A DNA stretch of 64,000 bases from Pseudomonadota bacterium (GTDB lineage: Bacteria > Pseudomonadota > Gammaproteobacteria > Steroidobacterales > Steroidobacteraceae), in contig JADJOO010000013.1 in NCBI GenBank assembly GCA_016713725.1, positions 62,001 to 126,000 on the forward strand, written 5' to 3'. The notes under the pieces were generated by a model, which was given only the letters and a program-made list of their open reading frames with translations, made no database searches and had not been told where the DNA came from. This document shows, piece by piece, positions 1-9,042 of this stretch (its first letter is position 1; each line of letters opens with the position of its first letter). The translations under genes were made by a program, and so were the position numbers.

Positions 1-189
1 CTGGAGGTCGCGCTTGCGCGCGGCGAACTCGTTCTCGAGCGCCTGTGAGGCCGCCTGGGCCTGGGGTGCTTCCTGCAGCAGGCGAGCCACGTTGACGACG
101 CCGATCTTCGTCTGTGCCTGCGCCGCGGTAAGCGGCATCGAAACGGCAGCGAGTGTCAGGAAAGCAAGCAGGGTGGTCTTGATGCGCAT
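1..189 (-). CDS. skp: Periplasmic chaperone Skp/OmpH, N-terminal part
   Basis: The 63 residues visible begin MRIKTTLLAFLTLAAVSMPL, a Sec signal peptide ending near AQA. The mature start TKIGVVNVARLLQEAPQ is the typical N-terminus of Skp (OmpH), the trimeric holdase that carries unfolded outer-membrane proteins to the BAM complex. It is followed by a charged helical stretch (ALENEFAARKRDLQ). The gene lies 13 bp after bamA on the same strand, the classical bamA-skp order. The rest of the gene runs off the left edge of the window. The identification rests on the signal peptide, the N-terminal motif and the neighbour. Confidence 0.85.
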   Translation of the reverse strand, partial: MRIKTTLLAFLTLAAVSMPLTAAQAQTKIGVVNVARLLQEAPQAQAASQALENEFAARKRDLQ

Positions 190-202
190 GGAACGGGGTA
201 CC

Positions 203-2614
203 TCAGAAAGCCTGGCCGATCGAGAACTGGAAACCTTCCGTCTCGTCGGGATATTCGACCGCGCTGCCCTTGAACTCGTTGAGCGGCACGGCATAGCTGA
301 ACCGGAAGACACCGAGCGGCGCCATCCACTGGACTGCCACTCCGGTCGAGTAACGTAGTTTATCAAACGAGAACTCATAATCCACCGGCGTCACGCCGTC
401 GCGGCCGACATACGCGACGTCGTCGTTGGAGAAAACGTTGCCGATGTCGAAGAACAGGCTGAAACGGGCGCTGTTCCTCCATTTTGCCGGCATCGGCAGC
501 AGCAGCTCGAGCTGGTTGGTGAACTTGATGTTGCCGCCGTAGGGGTTGCCGAACGAATCCTTCGGGCCCATGCGGCTCTCTCTGTAGCCGCGCACCGTCT
601 CCGGGCCGCCCGCGAAGAACCGCCGGTACGGCGGCATCGAAGTCGTGTCGCCGAGTGCCTGCCCGTATCCCGCCTCGCTGTTGAACATCAGCGTGAACCA
701 CTTGTTGATCGGGATGAACTGCAGGTAGTCGTAGTTGAAGCTCACGAAATCGATGTCGCTGAAGGGCAGCGCGTAGGAGGCGCTTACGCGGTGGCGTGCG
801 CCGCGGTCAGCGAACAGCGCGCGGTTGCGCGAATCGTACGACCAGCCGAGCGAGTACTCGAACGTATCGAACTTGGTGCCGTAGTAGGTGAGCGCGATCG
901 GCGGGATGCCGACATTCTGCACTTCCGTGTACGTGTTGCCGTTGTTCTGCACCCAGTAGAGCGCCTCCGCGGAACTCGAGTTGGGGTCGGTGAAGAGGTC
1001 GGAGCGCTGCGCCGCAAAGCCCATGCGCACGGACTGGAACTCGGTGAGCGGCCAGGCATAGTCGAGGCCGAGCGTGCCGGTCTCGGTCTCGAAATCCGAC
1101 GACGACGTCGTGAACTGCGAGATGCTGCGCCAGGTCGCCGAGACCGTGCGCGAGACGCCGTCGATGGTCGTGTACGGGTCGGTGTGCGAGAGGCTGAACA
1201 CCTTGCTGTACTGGCCGGCATTGATTTCCGCGGCCACGCGGTTGCCGGTGCCCATGAAGTTGCTGTGCACGAAGCTGCCGTTCAGCAGGATCGACTGCGA
1301 CTCCGAGTAACCGATGCCGCCGCTGAACTGGCCCGGCAGGCCTTCCTTGATGTCATAGGTGACGTCGACCAGGTCGGGCGTGCCCGGCACCGGATTGGTC
1401 TCGACCTCCACCTTCTCGATGAACGGCAGGCGCTGCAGGCGGATCTTGGAACGATCGATCGCCGCGTTGGAAAGATAGCCGCCTTCCATCTGCCGGATCT
1501 CGCGCCGGAGCACGTCGTCGTTGATGCCGGTGCTGCCCGTGAAGCCGATGTTGCGCACGTACGCGCGATTGCCCGGATCGACGAGGAACGTCAGCTCGAT
1601 TTCCTTCGTCTCGGTGTTTTCTTTCGGCACCGGATCGATCTTCGCGAAGGCGTACCCGTCCTGGCCGAGGCGCAGCTGCATGAGCTCGGTGGTCGCGGTG
1701 ACCATCTTGCGCGAGAACACGTCGCCCTTGTGCACGGCGACCAGCGACTTCAGTTGCTCCTCGGGCACGACCAGGTTGCCCGCGATCTTCACGTCGGAAA
1801 TGCGGTAGACCTCGCCTTCCTTGACGTTGAGCGTGATGAAGATGTCGTCCTTTTCGGGTGTGATCGCGACCTGCGTCGTCTCGACGTCCATGTTCGCGTA
1901 GCCGCGGTCCAGGTAGTACGAACGCAGCTTCTCGATGTCGCCCGAGAGTTCCTCGCGCGAGTAACGGTCGTCCTGCTTGTACCAGGACAGCCAGTTCGGC
2001 GTCTGCAGCTTGAAGTCTGCGAGCAGGTCGTCGTCGCTGAACGCTTCGTTGCCGACGACGTTGATCTGCCGGATCTTCGAGCGCTTGCCTTCGACGATGT
2101 CGACCGCGATCTTGACGCGGTTGCCGGCGACTTCCTCGACCTTGGTGTCGACCTGAACCGCGTACTTGCCCCGCGAGAAGTACTGGTCGGTGAGGAAGCG
2201 CTCCACTTCGTCGAGCGTGGACTGGTTGAACGTCTTGCCGCGCGAGAGGCCCACGTTGCGCAGCGACTTCTCGAGGTCTTCGGTCTTGATGTCCTTGTTG
2301 CCGGTGATCGTGAAGCTCTCGATCGAGGGACGCTCGAGCACGGCCACCACGAGCGTGCCGCCGTCGCGGCGGATCTCGACGTCACGGAAAAAGCCGGTTG
2401 CATACAACGCGCGCAGCGCTTCGTCGACGCGGCGGTCGTCGAGCCGGTCGCCGATGTTCACGGGCAGGTAGTTGTAGACCGTGCCTTCCGTGATGCGCTG
2501 CAGGCCTTCGATCCGGATGTCGCCGACGGTGAATTCCGCGCTCTCGGTCTGGGCGAGAACGGCAGGTACGGCAAGGAGAAAGGCCGGCAGGACGGCCGCA
2601 AACTTCAGTCGCAT
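203..2614 (-). CDS. bamA: BamA, outer-membrane protein assembly factor
   Basis: The 803-residue protein is the core subunit of the BAM complex, which folds and inserts beta-barrel proteins into the outer membrane. A signal peptide (MRLKFAAVLPAFLLAVPAVLAQ) is followed by five POTRA domains (about residues 27-425), starting FTVGDIRIEGLQRI, and then a C-terminal 16-stranded barrel. The barrel contains the conserved loop-6 motif VRGYRE (GPETVRGYRE) and ends in a terminal Phe (FQFSIGQAF), the usual barrel signature. Length matches the family (about 790-810). It sits between rseP and skp, as in most gammaproteobacteria. The frame is intact. Confidence 0.97.
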   Translation of the reverse strand: MRLKFAAVLPAFLLAVPAVLAQTESAEFTVGDIRIEGLQRITEGTVYNYLPVNIGDRLDDRRVDEALRALYATGFFRDVEIRRDGGTLVVAVLERPSIESFTITGNKDIKTEDLEKSLRNVGLSRGKTFNQSTLDEVERFLTDQYFSRGKYAVQVDTKVEEVAGNRVKIAVDIVEGKRSKIRQINVVGNEAFSDDDLLADFKLQTPNWLSWYKQDDRYSREELSGDIEKLRSYYLDRGYANMDVETTQVAITPEKDDIFITLNVKEGEVYRISDVKIAGNLVVPEEQLKSLVAVHKGDVFSRKMVTATTELMQLRLGQDGYAFAKIDPVPKENTETKEIELTFLVDPGNRAYVRNIGFTGSTGINDDVLRREIRQMEGGYLSNAAIDRSKIRLQRLPFIEKVEVETNPVPGTPDLVDVTYDIKEGLPGQFSGGIGYSESQSILLNGSFVHSNFMGTGNRVAAEINAGQYSKVFSLSHTDPYTTIDGVSRTVSATWRSISQFTTSSSDFETETGTLGLDYAWPLTEFQSVRMGFAAQRSDLFTDPNSSSAEALYWVQNNGNTYTEVQNVGIPPIALTYYGTKFDTFEYSLGWSYDSRNRALFADRGARHRVSASYALPFSDIDFVSFNYDYLQFIPINKWFTLMFNSEAGYGQALGDTTSMPPYRRFFAGGPETVRGYRESRMGPKDSFGNPYGGNIKFTNQLELLLPMPAKWRNSARFSLFFDIGNVFSNDDVAYVGRDGVTPVDYEFSFDKLRYSTGVAVQWMAPLGVFRFSYAVPLNEFKGSAVEYPDETEGFQFSIGQAF

Positions 2615-2629
2615 TGTTTTAGGGGAAAC

Positions 2630-3996
2630 TCAGCTGAACAACCGCGAGAGGTCGTTGTAGAACGCGAAACTCATGAGCATCAGCAACAGCAGGATGCCGA
2701 TCTGCTGGCCCACCGCCTGCGCTCGCTCCGAGAGCGGACTGCCCTTCACGACTTCGGCCAGCTGGTAAACCACCTGGCCGCCATCGAGGATAGGGATGGG
2801 CAGCAGATTCAGCACGAACAGGCTCACGCTCACGACCGCGAGGAAGGAAAGGAACGACAGTATGCCCTGTCGCGCGGAAAAACCGGCGTACTCCGCGATG
2901 TTGATCGGCCCGCTCAGGTTCTTGACCGAAACGTCGCCGGTAGCCACATTCCAGATCATGCGGACCGTCAGCAACGACATGTCCCAGGTCTTTTCGATCG
3001 CACGACCGACGGCATTGACCGGCCCGAATCGTTCGACAGTCCTCATGCTCGCCGGCACGGCCAGGCCCGCGGCCGGCTGAATGCCAATGCGGCCGATCAT
3101 GCGGTCACCTTCGCGCTGCGCCTCGACTTCGATCGCGACGTCGAATTGCTCGCCCTTGCGGTCGACCGCGAACATGAGCGTCTTGCCTGGGCTCGGCTGG
3201 ACGATCTTCACCATCGCCTGAAAATCGGCCACTGGCTGACCCGCCACGGCCACGACACGATCGCCGATCCGCAGGCCCACCTTCTCCGCCGGGCTCCCAG
3301 GCACGATCTTGCCGATCTCGGTCGGGATGGTCGGGTACCAGAAGTCGAAGCCGAGTCCAGACATGAGCGCGCCGGGCTCGGTCAGTGCCCGACGGTCGCC
3401 TTCGACCACGAGTTGCAGCTCACGCGGGTTTTCGGTGCCCTCCGCTCCCTGCACTTCGAGTTCGATGGGGTGCCGTCCATCAGGCGAGCGAGAATCGCGA
3501 GCACTGCGCCTTCGCGCGTCGCCACCGGCTTGCCGGCCACGCCGACAATGGTGTCGCCCGGCTGCAGCCCGGCGCGGGACGCGATCGAATCGGCAGTCAC
3601 GTCCCCGATGACCGGCTTGAGCGCCGAAGTGCCGACGACCAGCAGGATCCAGTAGGCGGCCGCGGCAAACAGGAAATTGGCGAACGGACCCGCCAGCAGC
3701 ACCAGGATCCGGCGCCAGACCGGCTTGCGGTTATAGGCCTGGTTCGCCAAAGCAGGATCGACCGGACCTTCGCGCTCGTCGAGAAGCTTGACGTAACCCC
3801 CTAATGGGATTGCAGAAAATGCATATTCGGTATCATCCGCGCCGCGCCGCGACCAAAGCACGCGGCCAAAGCCGATCGAAAAGCGGAGGACCTTGATCCC
3901 CATGCGCCGGGCCATCCAGAAATGGCCGTATTCATGCACCGCAACCAGGATGCCGATGGCCACGAGGAATGCCAGGATGTAGGTCAGAATCGTCAT
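2630..3996 (-). CDS. rseP: RseP, site-2 intramembrane zinc protease (frameshifted)
   Basis: RseP cleaves anti-sigma factor RseA and signal-peptide remnants in the inner membrane. The N-terminal part carries the zinc motif HEYGH (residues 22-26) in the first membrane segment and the start of a PDZ domain. A second frame carries the remaining PDZ sequence (PGSPAEKVGLRIGDRV) and the C-terminal LNLLPIPILDGG motif that supplies the third zinc ligand. The two halves join if one base is restored in the G run at about 3467-3470 (reading ...MDGTP then IELEVQGAEG), giving about 455 residues against 450 in E. coli. The ATG overlaps the dxr stop (ATGA). The break is probably a sequencing error, since the gene is essential. 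Confidence 0.9.
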
Positions 3997-5182
3997 GTTC
4001 CCGCCCGGGCAGCCTGTTCCAGCCTTGCCAGGGCGAGGTCACGGGCCCACCGATCTGCCTCCAGAATGTCCCCAATGTCGTTCGCAGGCGCGTTGCGATG
4101 CGCGCACATCACGCGATCGATCAGCACCGGAATGCCGAGGAAGTCGAGCCGGCCCTCCAGGAACGCCGACACCGCCACCTCGTTGGCCGCGTTGAGCGCC
4201 GCCGGTGCCGTCCCGCCCGCCTCTGCGGCGGCACGCGCCAGGACCAGCGCAGGAAACCGCGCCAGGTCCGGAGCCTCGAAATCGAGCCGCGCGGCGGCCA
4301 CGAGATCCAGTGATTCTACACCGGAGCCGATCCGCTCCGGCCAACCGAGGCGTGGGCGATCGGGGTGCGCATGTCCGGGTTGCCGAGTTGCGCCAGGATC
4401 GACCCATCCACGTATTCCACCATCGAATGCACGATGCTCTGCGGATGTACGACCACGCTGACGCGGGACGGTTCCATCCCGAAGAGCACGCAGGCCTCGA
4501 TCAGTTCGAGCCCCTTGTTCATCAGGGTCGCCGAATCGACCGAAATCTTGCGGCCCATGCGCCAGCGTGGATGGGCGCAGGCCTGGTCCGGGGTGACGTC
4601 TGCCATCTGCTCGCGTGTGACACGCAGGAACGGCCCACCCGACGCGGTGAGCAGGATGCGGCGCACCCCTCGCGGCGCCTGGCCCGTCAGCAGCGAAGGC
4701 GGCATGCACTGGAAGATCGCGTTGTGCTCGCTGTCGATCGGGACCAGCACCGCACCACCGCGGCGTGCAGCGTCGACGAGCAATGCCCCCGCCATGACCA
4801 GCGATTCCTTGTTTGCGACCAGGACGTGCTTGCCTGCGCGCGCCGCCGCGAGCGTGGACGGTAACCCGGCAGCGCCGACGATCGCGGCCATCACCACGTC
4901 CACCTCGGGGCTGGCCGCGACCGCGCTCAGCGCATCGACACCGCAGGCCACTGCCGTGGGGCAATCGGCCGCACGCAGGTCGAGCGCAAGCAATCGCGCG
5001 GCCTCTGGCTCCTGCAAGACCGCGACCGCAGGCCGATATCGCACGCACTGGTCGAGCAGCGCCAACCGGTTCGAGCAGGCGGCCAGCGCAGTGACCATGT
5101 AGCGATCCGGGTGACGCGCAAGCACGTCGAGTGTGCTGACACCGATGCTGCCGGTACTGCCGAGGACCGCGACCCGCTTCAC
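3993..5182 (-). CDS. dxr: DXP reductoisomerase (frameshifted)
   Basis: This NADPH-dependent enzyme makes 2-C-methyl-D-erythritol 4-phosphate, the committed step of the non-mevalonate isoprenoid pathway. The NADPH motif GSTGSIG is at residues 8-14. The substrate and metal motifs NKESLV, DSEHNAIFQ and SVDSATLMNKGLE follow. After TPIAHA the reading frame slips. The next frame continues LGWPERIGSG and ends with the C-terminal domain (ALNAANEVAVSAFL). Restoring one base near 4350 gives 396 residues against 398 in E. coli. It overlaps cdsA upstream and rseP downstream by 4 bp each, so translation is probably coupled through the three genes. Confidence 0.92.
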
Positions 5183-5991
5183 TGGACCAGGCCCAGCGCC
5201 AGCAGCCCGAGCAGGAACGTCGGCGCCGCCGCGGTGAGGCTGTCGATGCGGTCGAGGATGCCGCCGTGACCGGGCAGCAGCCTGCCGCTGTCCTTCAGGC
5301 CGACGTGACGCTTGAACATGCTTTCGGTCAAGTCGCCGACGACCGAGACCAGCGCGACCAGTTCACAGATGAACAGCCACGGCCAGAATGGCATGTCGAA
5401 CATGAACGCACCGGCAACGGCCACCGCCGCTGCGGCCAGCATGCCGGCCGCGAAGCCTTCCCAGGTTTTGCCCGGGCTCACGTGCGGCGCGAGCTTGCGG
5501 CGCCCGAATGTGCGGCCGCCGAAGTACGCGCCGACGTCGGCCGCGGCGATCAGCACGAGCAGGTAGAGCAGCAGCAACTGTCCGTGCGGTTGCAGCGTGA
5601 CGAGGTGTGACAGTCCGACGCCGGCAGGCACGAGCACCAGGAATCCGACCACCGCGGCCGCGAGGCGCCCGCCCGCCTGCGCCCGCAGCGCCAGCCAGAC
5701 GAACGCAAGCAGCCACCAGACGGCGGCGAGGCGCAGGATATCCCGGAGCCAGCGCGGGTCGGCCGCGAGCATCTCGGCGCCCGTCAGCACCAGCAGGATG
5801 GCGGCGGCGTACGCGAGCCGGGCCGGCACGGCTTGCAGCCTCGCGAACCCGGCCCATTCGTAACCGGCAGCGAAGATCGCGACTGCAATCATCACCACCG
5901 CCACCTCGGGCGGCAACCAGACCAGCACGACGATGACCAGAGCAGCGAGCAGCAGCGCGGTCAAGATGCGCGCTCGCAGGGCGGCGTTCAT
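5179..5991 (-). CDS. cdsA: CDP-diacylglycerol synthase
   Basis: The 270-residue polytopic inner-membrane enzyme converts phosphatidic acid and CTP to CDP-diacylglycerol, the precursor of all phospholipids. It has about seven to eight hydrophobic segments. The C-terminal CDS signature is complete: KDSGRLLPGHGGILDRIDSL at about residues 235-254, preceded by FGRRKLAPHVSPGKTWEG. The start overlaps the uppS stop and the stop overlaps the dxr start, both by 4 bp. Length and position (uppS-cdsA-dxr) are those of the gammaproteobacterial cluster. Confidence 0.96.
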   Translation of the reverse strand: MNAALRARILTALLLAALVIVVLVWLPPEVAVVMIAVAIFAAGYEWAGFARLQAVPARLAYAAAILLVLTGAEMLAADPRWLRDILRLAAVWWLLAFVWLALRAQAGGRLAAAVVGFLVLVPAGVGLSHLVTLQPHGQLLLLYLLVLIAAADVGAYFGGRTFGRRKLAPHVSPGKTWEGFAAGMLAAAAVAVAGAFMFDMPFWPWLFICELVALVSVVGDLTESMFKRHVGLKDSGRLLPGHGGILDRIDSLTAAAPTFLLGLLALGLVQ

Positions 5992-6729
5992 CGGGCGGCC
6001 TGCGCGTCGGTCAGGCCGAAGCGTCGCTGCCGGCTGGCGTAGAAACGCATCGCGGCGTCGAGCGCTGCATCGTCGAAGTCGGGCCAGAGCGTGTCACAGA
6101 AATAGAGCTCAGAGTAAGCCAGGTTCCAGAGCAGGAAATTGCTGATGCGTTGCTCGCCGCCGGTGCGGATGAACAGGTCCGGTTCCGGGCGCACCCGCCA
6201 GCTGCAGCTGATCCGCGAACAGGGCTTCGTCGATCGCTGCGGGCTTAATCTCGCCGGTGACGGCGCGTGCCGCCAGCCTGCGCGCGGCCTCGACGATGTC
6301 CCAACGTCCACCGTACGAGACTGCGATGAACAGGGTCATGCGCCGATTGGCCGCGGTGCGCGCCTCAGCCGCCGCGATCTTCGCTCCGAGCCCGGCGCGC
6401 AACCGCGTCAGCTCGCCAATGAAGCGAACGCGGATGCCGTTGCGGTGCAGCTCATCGACCTCCTTGTCGATCGATTCGACAAACAGCTCCATGAGGCGTG
6501 TGACCTCATCCTGCGGCCGCTGCCAGTTCTCACTGGAGAACGCGAAGATGGTGAGCGCCTCAACACCGCGTCGCGCGCAACCTTCGACGGTCGCGCGCAC
6601 GGCCTTTGCGCCCGCCCGGTGACCGAGATGGCGCGGCAATGCGCGGCGCTGGGCCCAGCGCCCGTTGCCATCCATGATGACGGCGACGTGGCGTGGGAGG
6701 CCGGACGCGCCCGCTGCAGCTTGCGACAC
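5988..6729 (-). CDS. uppS: Undecaprenyl diphosphate synthase (frameshifted)
   Basis: This cis-prenyltransferase builds the C55 lipid carrier used in peptidoglycan and polysaccharide export. The first frame has the catalytic P-loop MDGNGRWAQRR (Asp about residue 20), FAFSSENW and YGGRWDI. The second frame carries the C-terminal motif PEPDLFIRTGGEQRISNF and the dimer helix. One extra base in the CCCGG run at about 6188 separates them. Removing it reads ...LAGAPEPDLF and gives 246 residues (E. coli 253). The start lies 4 bp after the frr stop and the end overlaps cdsA. Confidence 0.92.
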
Positions 6730-6733
6730 GGCG

Positions 6734-7291
6734 TCAGACCTGCATCAGTTCCTTTTCTTTCTCGTGCAGGACCACGTCGACCTCGGCGACGTACTTGTCG
6801 GTGAGCTTCTGCACGTCCTCCTGGGCACGATGGTCGTCGTCCTCGGCGACGAGCTTTTCCTTCAGCATTTCCTTGAGGTCCTGCATGACGTCGCGGCGCA
6901 CGTTACGGATCGCGACGCGCGCGTTCTCGGCTTCGTGCTTGACGACCTTGGTCAGGTCGCGACGGCGTTCCTCGGTGAGCGCGGGCATTGGCACGCGGAT
7001 CACGCTGCCGGCCGTGTTCGGGGTGATGCCGAGGTCGGACTTCATGATGGCCTTCTCGATCACCGCGACCATCTGCTTGTCGTAGGGCACGATCGTGAGC
7101 GTGCGCGCGTCCTCGACCGCGACGTTCGCGACCTGGTTCAGCGGCGATTCGGCGCCGTAGTAGTCGACCCGGATGTGGTCGACCAGGCTTGCGCTGGCGC
7201 GCCCCGTGCGCAGCCGCTTCAGTTCGTGCCTGTAGGCAGCAACGCACTTGGCCATGCGCTCGGCTGCGTCTTTTTTCAGTTCTTCGAGCAT
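6734..7291 (-). CDS. frr: Ribosome recycling factor
   Basis: The 185-residue protein (same length as E. coli) splits terminated 70S ribosomes together with EF-G. It shows the RRF three-helix bundle sequence, with RTGRASASLVDHIRVDYYG, LTIVPYDKQM and the basic MPALTEERRRDLTKVVK segment. The ATG at 7291 was chosen because MLEELKKDA is the family N-terminus and a GGGAGA ribosome-binding site lies just upstream. A longer in-frame extension has neither. It stands between pyrH and uppS in the tsf operon. Confidence 0.96.
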   Translation of the reverse strand: MLEELKKDAAERMAKCVAAYRHELKRLRTGRASASLVDHIRVDYYGAESPLNQVANVAVEDARTLTIVPYDKQMVAVIEKAIMKSDLGITPNTAGSVIRVPMPALTEERRRDLTKVVKHEAENARVAIRNVRRDVMQDLKEMLKEKLVAEDDDHRAQEDVQKLTDKYVAEVDVVLHEKEKELMQV

Positions 7292-7322
7292 GGAATCTCC
7301 CGGTCGAACGGCTCGAGCCGTC

Positions 7323-8054
7323 TCAGTTCGTGACCAGCGTGCCCACGTCGCCGCCGGTAGCGGCACGAACGAGGGCACCCGGATCGTTCAGGTTGAAAAC
7401 ACGCAGCGGCAGGTGGTGGTCGCGGCACAGGACGATCGACGTCTGGTCCATCACGTTGAGCCGCTGGTCGAGCACCTGGTCGTAGGTCAGGCGATCGTAC
7501 CGCTTTGCCGACGGATTGAGCATCGGGTCGGCGTCATAGATCCCATCCACCTTGGTGGCCTTCAACAGCAGGTCGGCCTCGATTTCGATGGCGCGCAGGC
7601 TCGCCGCGGTGTCAGTCGTGAAGAACGGGTTGCCTGTGCCGGCGGCGAAGATGATCACGCGCCCCTTCTCGAGATGGCGGACGGCGCGACGACGTATGTA
7701 GTCCTCGCACACCTGGTTGATGCGCACGGCGGACATGACGCGGGTGGCTACGCTCATGGATTCAAGAGCGTCCTGCAGGGCCAGCGAGTTCATGACCGTG
7801 GCGAGCATTCCCATGTGATCGCCGGTGACACGATCCATGCCTGCGCGAGCGAGACCCGCGCCGCGGAACAGGTTGCCGCCGCCCACGACCACGCCTATTT
7901 CGGTGCCCGTTTCCTGGACGCTGCGGATCTCAGTGGCGAGACGACGGAGGAAGGCCGGGTCGATGCCGTAGTCGGAATCCCCCATGAGGGCCTCACCCGA
8001 CAACTTGACGAGGATGCGGCGGTTGCGCCGTTGCGGATCTGCTTTCGGTTCCAT
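7323..8054 (-). CDS. pyrH: UMP kinase
   Basis: The hexameric bacterial UMP kinase phosphorylates UMP to UDP and is regulated by GTP and UTP. The sequence has ILVKLSGEALMG, the nucleotide loop VVVGGGNLFRG, GDHMGMLATVMN and TDTAASLRAIEIEAD. Length is 243 residues from the ATG at 8054 (E. coli 241). That start has a GAGGGA ribosome-binding site. An upstream alternative at 8087 would begin inside the tsf terminator region. A TATAAT hexamer at 8086-8091 on the same strand may be a -10 box for pyrH-frr. Confidence 0.96.
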   Translation of the reverse strand: MEPKADPQRRNRRILVKLSGEALMGDSDYGIDPAFLRRLATEIRSVQETGTEIGVVVGGGNLFRGAGLARAGMDRVTGDHMGMLATVMNSLALQDALESMSVATRVMSAVRINQVCEDYIRRRAVRHLEKGRVIIFAAGTGNPFFTTDTAASLRAIEIEADLLLKATKVDGIYDADPMLNPSAKRYDRLTYDQVLDQRLNVMDQTSIVLCRDHHLPLRVFNLNDPGALVRAATGGDVGTLVTN

Positions 8055-8092
8055 CGTCCCTCGCCAGCGGCCCATTTGCAGGCCCATTATAA

Positions 8093-8116
8093 GGAACCCC
8101 GCTTGCGCGGGGTTCC
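8093..8116 (-). terminator. Hairpin after tsf
   Basis: A perfect 10-bp stem (8093-8102 with 8107-8116) and a 4-nt loop follow tsf on the minus strand. The tail on that strand is TTATAAT, only moderately T-rich. It may be a leaky terminator between rpsB-tsf and pyrH, with the TATAAT serving the next promoter. Confidence 0.6.
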
Positions 8117-8149
8117 GGGTAGGTCGAAATCGCCGGGCAGCCCCGGGAC

Positions 8150-9040
8150 TCAGGAGCCCCGAACAGCGGCAGCCACTTCCTCGGCAAAGTTCTCCTGCTT
8201 CTTCTCGATGCCGGCGCCGACCTCGAAGCGCACGAAGCGCGCGACGCGGGCGTTGGCCTTCTTCAGGACATCGCCGACCGCCTGCTTGTCGTCCTTCACG
8301 AACGGCTGGCCGAGCAGCGTAATCTCACCGAGGAACTTGCGGATCTTGCCTTCGACCATCTTGACCACGATTTCTGCCGGCTTGCCGGCGGACTTCGGGT
8401 CCTGCGCAACCTGGGCGACGAAGATTTCCTTTTCCTTCGCGACCTGGTCCGCCGGCACGTCGTCGGCCGACAGGTACATCGGGTTGATCGCGGCGACGTG
8501 CATCGCCAGATCACGGCCGAGCGACTCGTCGCCACCATGCAGCGCCACGATCACGCCGATGCGGGTGCCGTGGCTGTAGGTGGATAGATGGGCGTCCGAC
8601 CGTACGATTTCGAAGCGGCGCACGCCGATGTTCTCGCCGATACGGGCGATCAGTTCACGGCGCGTCTCTTCGACCGTCTTGCCCGAGTCGAGCTTGGTCG
8701 CAAGCAGCGCGTCCAGGTCGGCTGGCTGCACGGCGAGCGCGGCCTTGGCGACGTCGGCGGCGAAGCCCTGGAAGTCCTTCTCGCGGGCGACGAAATCGGT
8801 CTCCGAGTTGACCTCGACGACCGCGGCCTGCTTGCCGTCGGCCGAACGCTCGACGATGACCACTCCTTCGGCGGCCACGCGGCCGGCCTTCTTGTCGGCC
8901 TTCGCGAGACCGGATTTCCGCATGATCTCGGCGGCGGCCTCGAGGTCGCCGTTCGTCTCGACCAGCGCCTTCTTGCACTCCATCATGCCGGCGCCGGTGC
9001 GCTCACGCAGCGTCTTCACTGCTTCTGCGGTAACGGCCAT
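8150..9040 (-). CDS. tsf: Elongation factor Ts
   Basis: EF-Ts exchanges GDP for GTP on EF-Tu. The 296-residue protein (E. coli 283) has the N-terminal UBA-like domain with LRERTGAGMMECKKAL and the core TDF motif (VNSETDFVAREKDF), whose Asp-Phe inserts into EF-Tu. It starts 2 bp after the rpsB stop, the usual rpsB-tsf pair, and is followed by a strong hairpin at 8093-8116. Confidence 0.97.
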   Translation of the reverse strand: MAVTAEAVKTLRERTGAGMMECKKALVETNGDLEAAAEIMRKSGLAKADKKAGRVAAEGVVIVERSADGKQAAVVEVNSETDFVAREKDFQGFAADVAKAALAVQPADLDALLATKLDSGKTVEETRRELIARIGENIGVRRFEIVRSDAHLSTYSHGTRIGVIVALHGGDESLGRDLAMHVAAINPMYLSADDVPADQVAKEKEIFVAQVAQDPKSAGKPAEIVVKMVEGKIRKFLGEITLLGQPFVKDDKQAVGDVLKKANARVARFVRFEVGAGIEKKQENFAEEVAAAVRGS

Positions 9041-9042
9041 GA

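Noticed and set aside
791..3655. Very long open frame (954 codons) on the plus strand
   Set aside because: It is antisense to bamA and rseP and Arg/Val/Asp-rich, and it lacks any domain pattern. It arises from GC-rich codon bias of the real genes.
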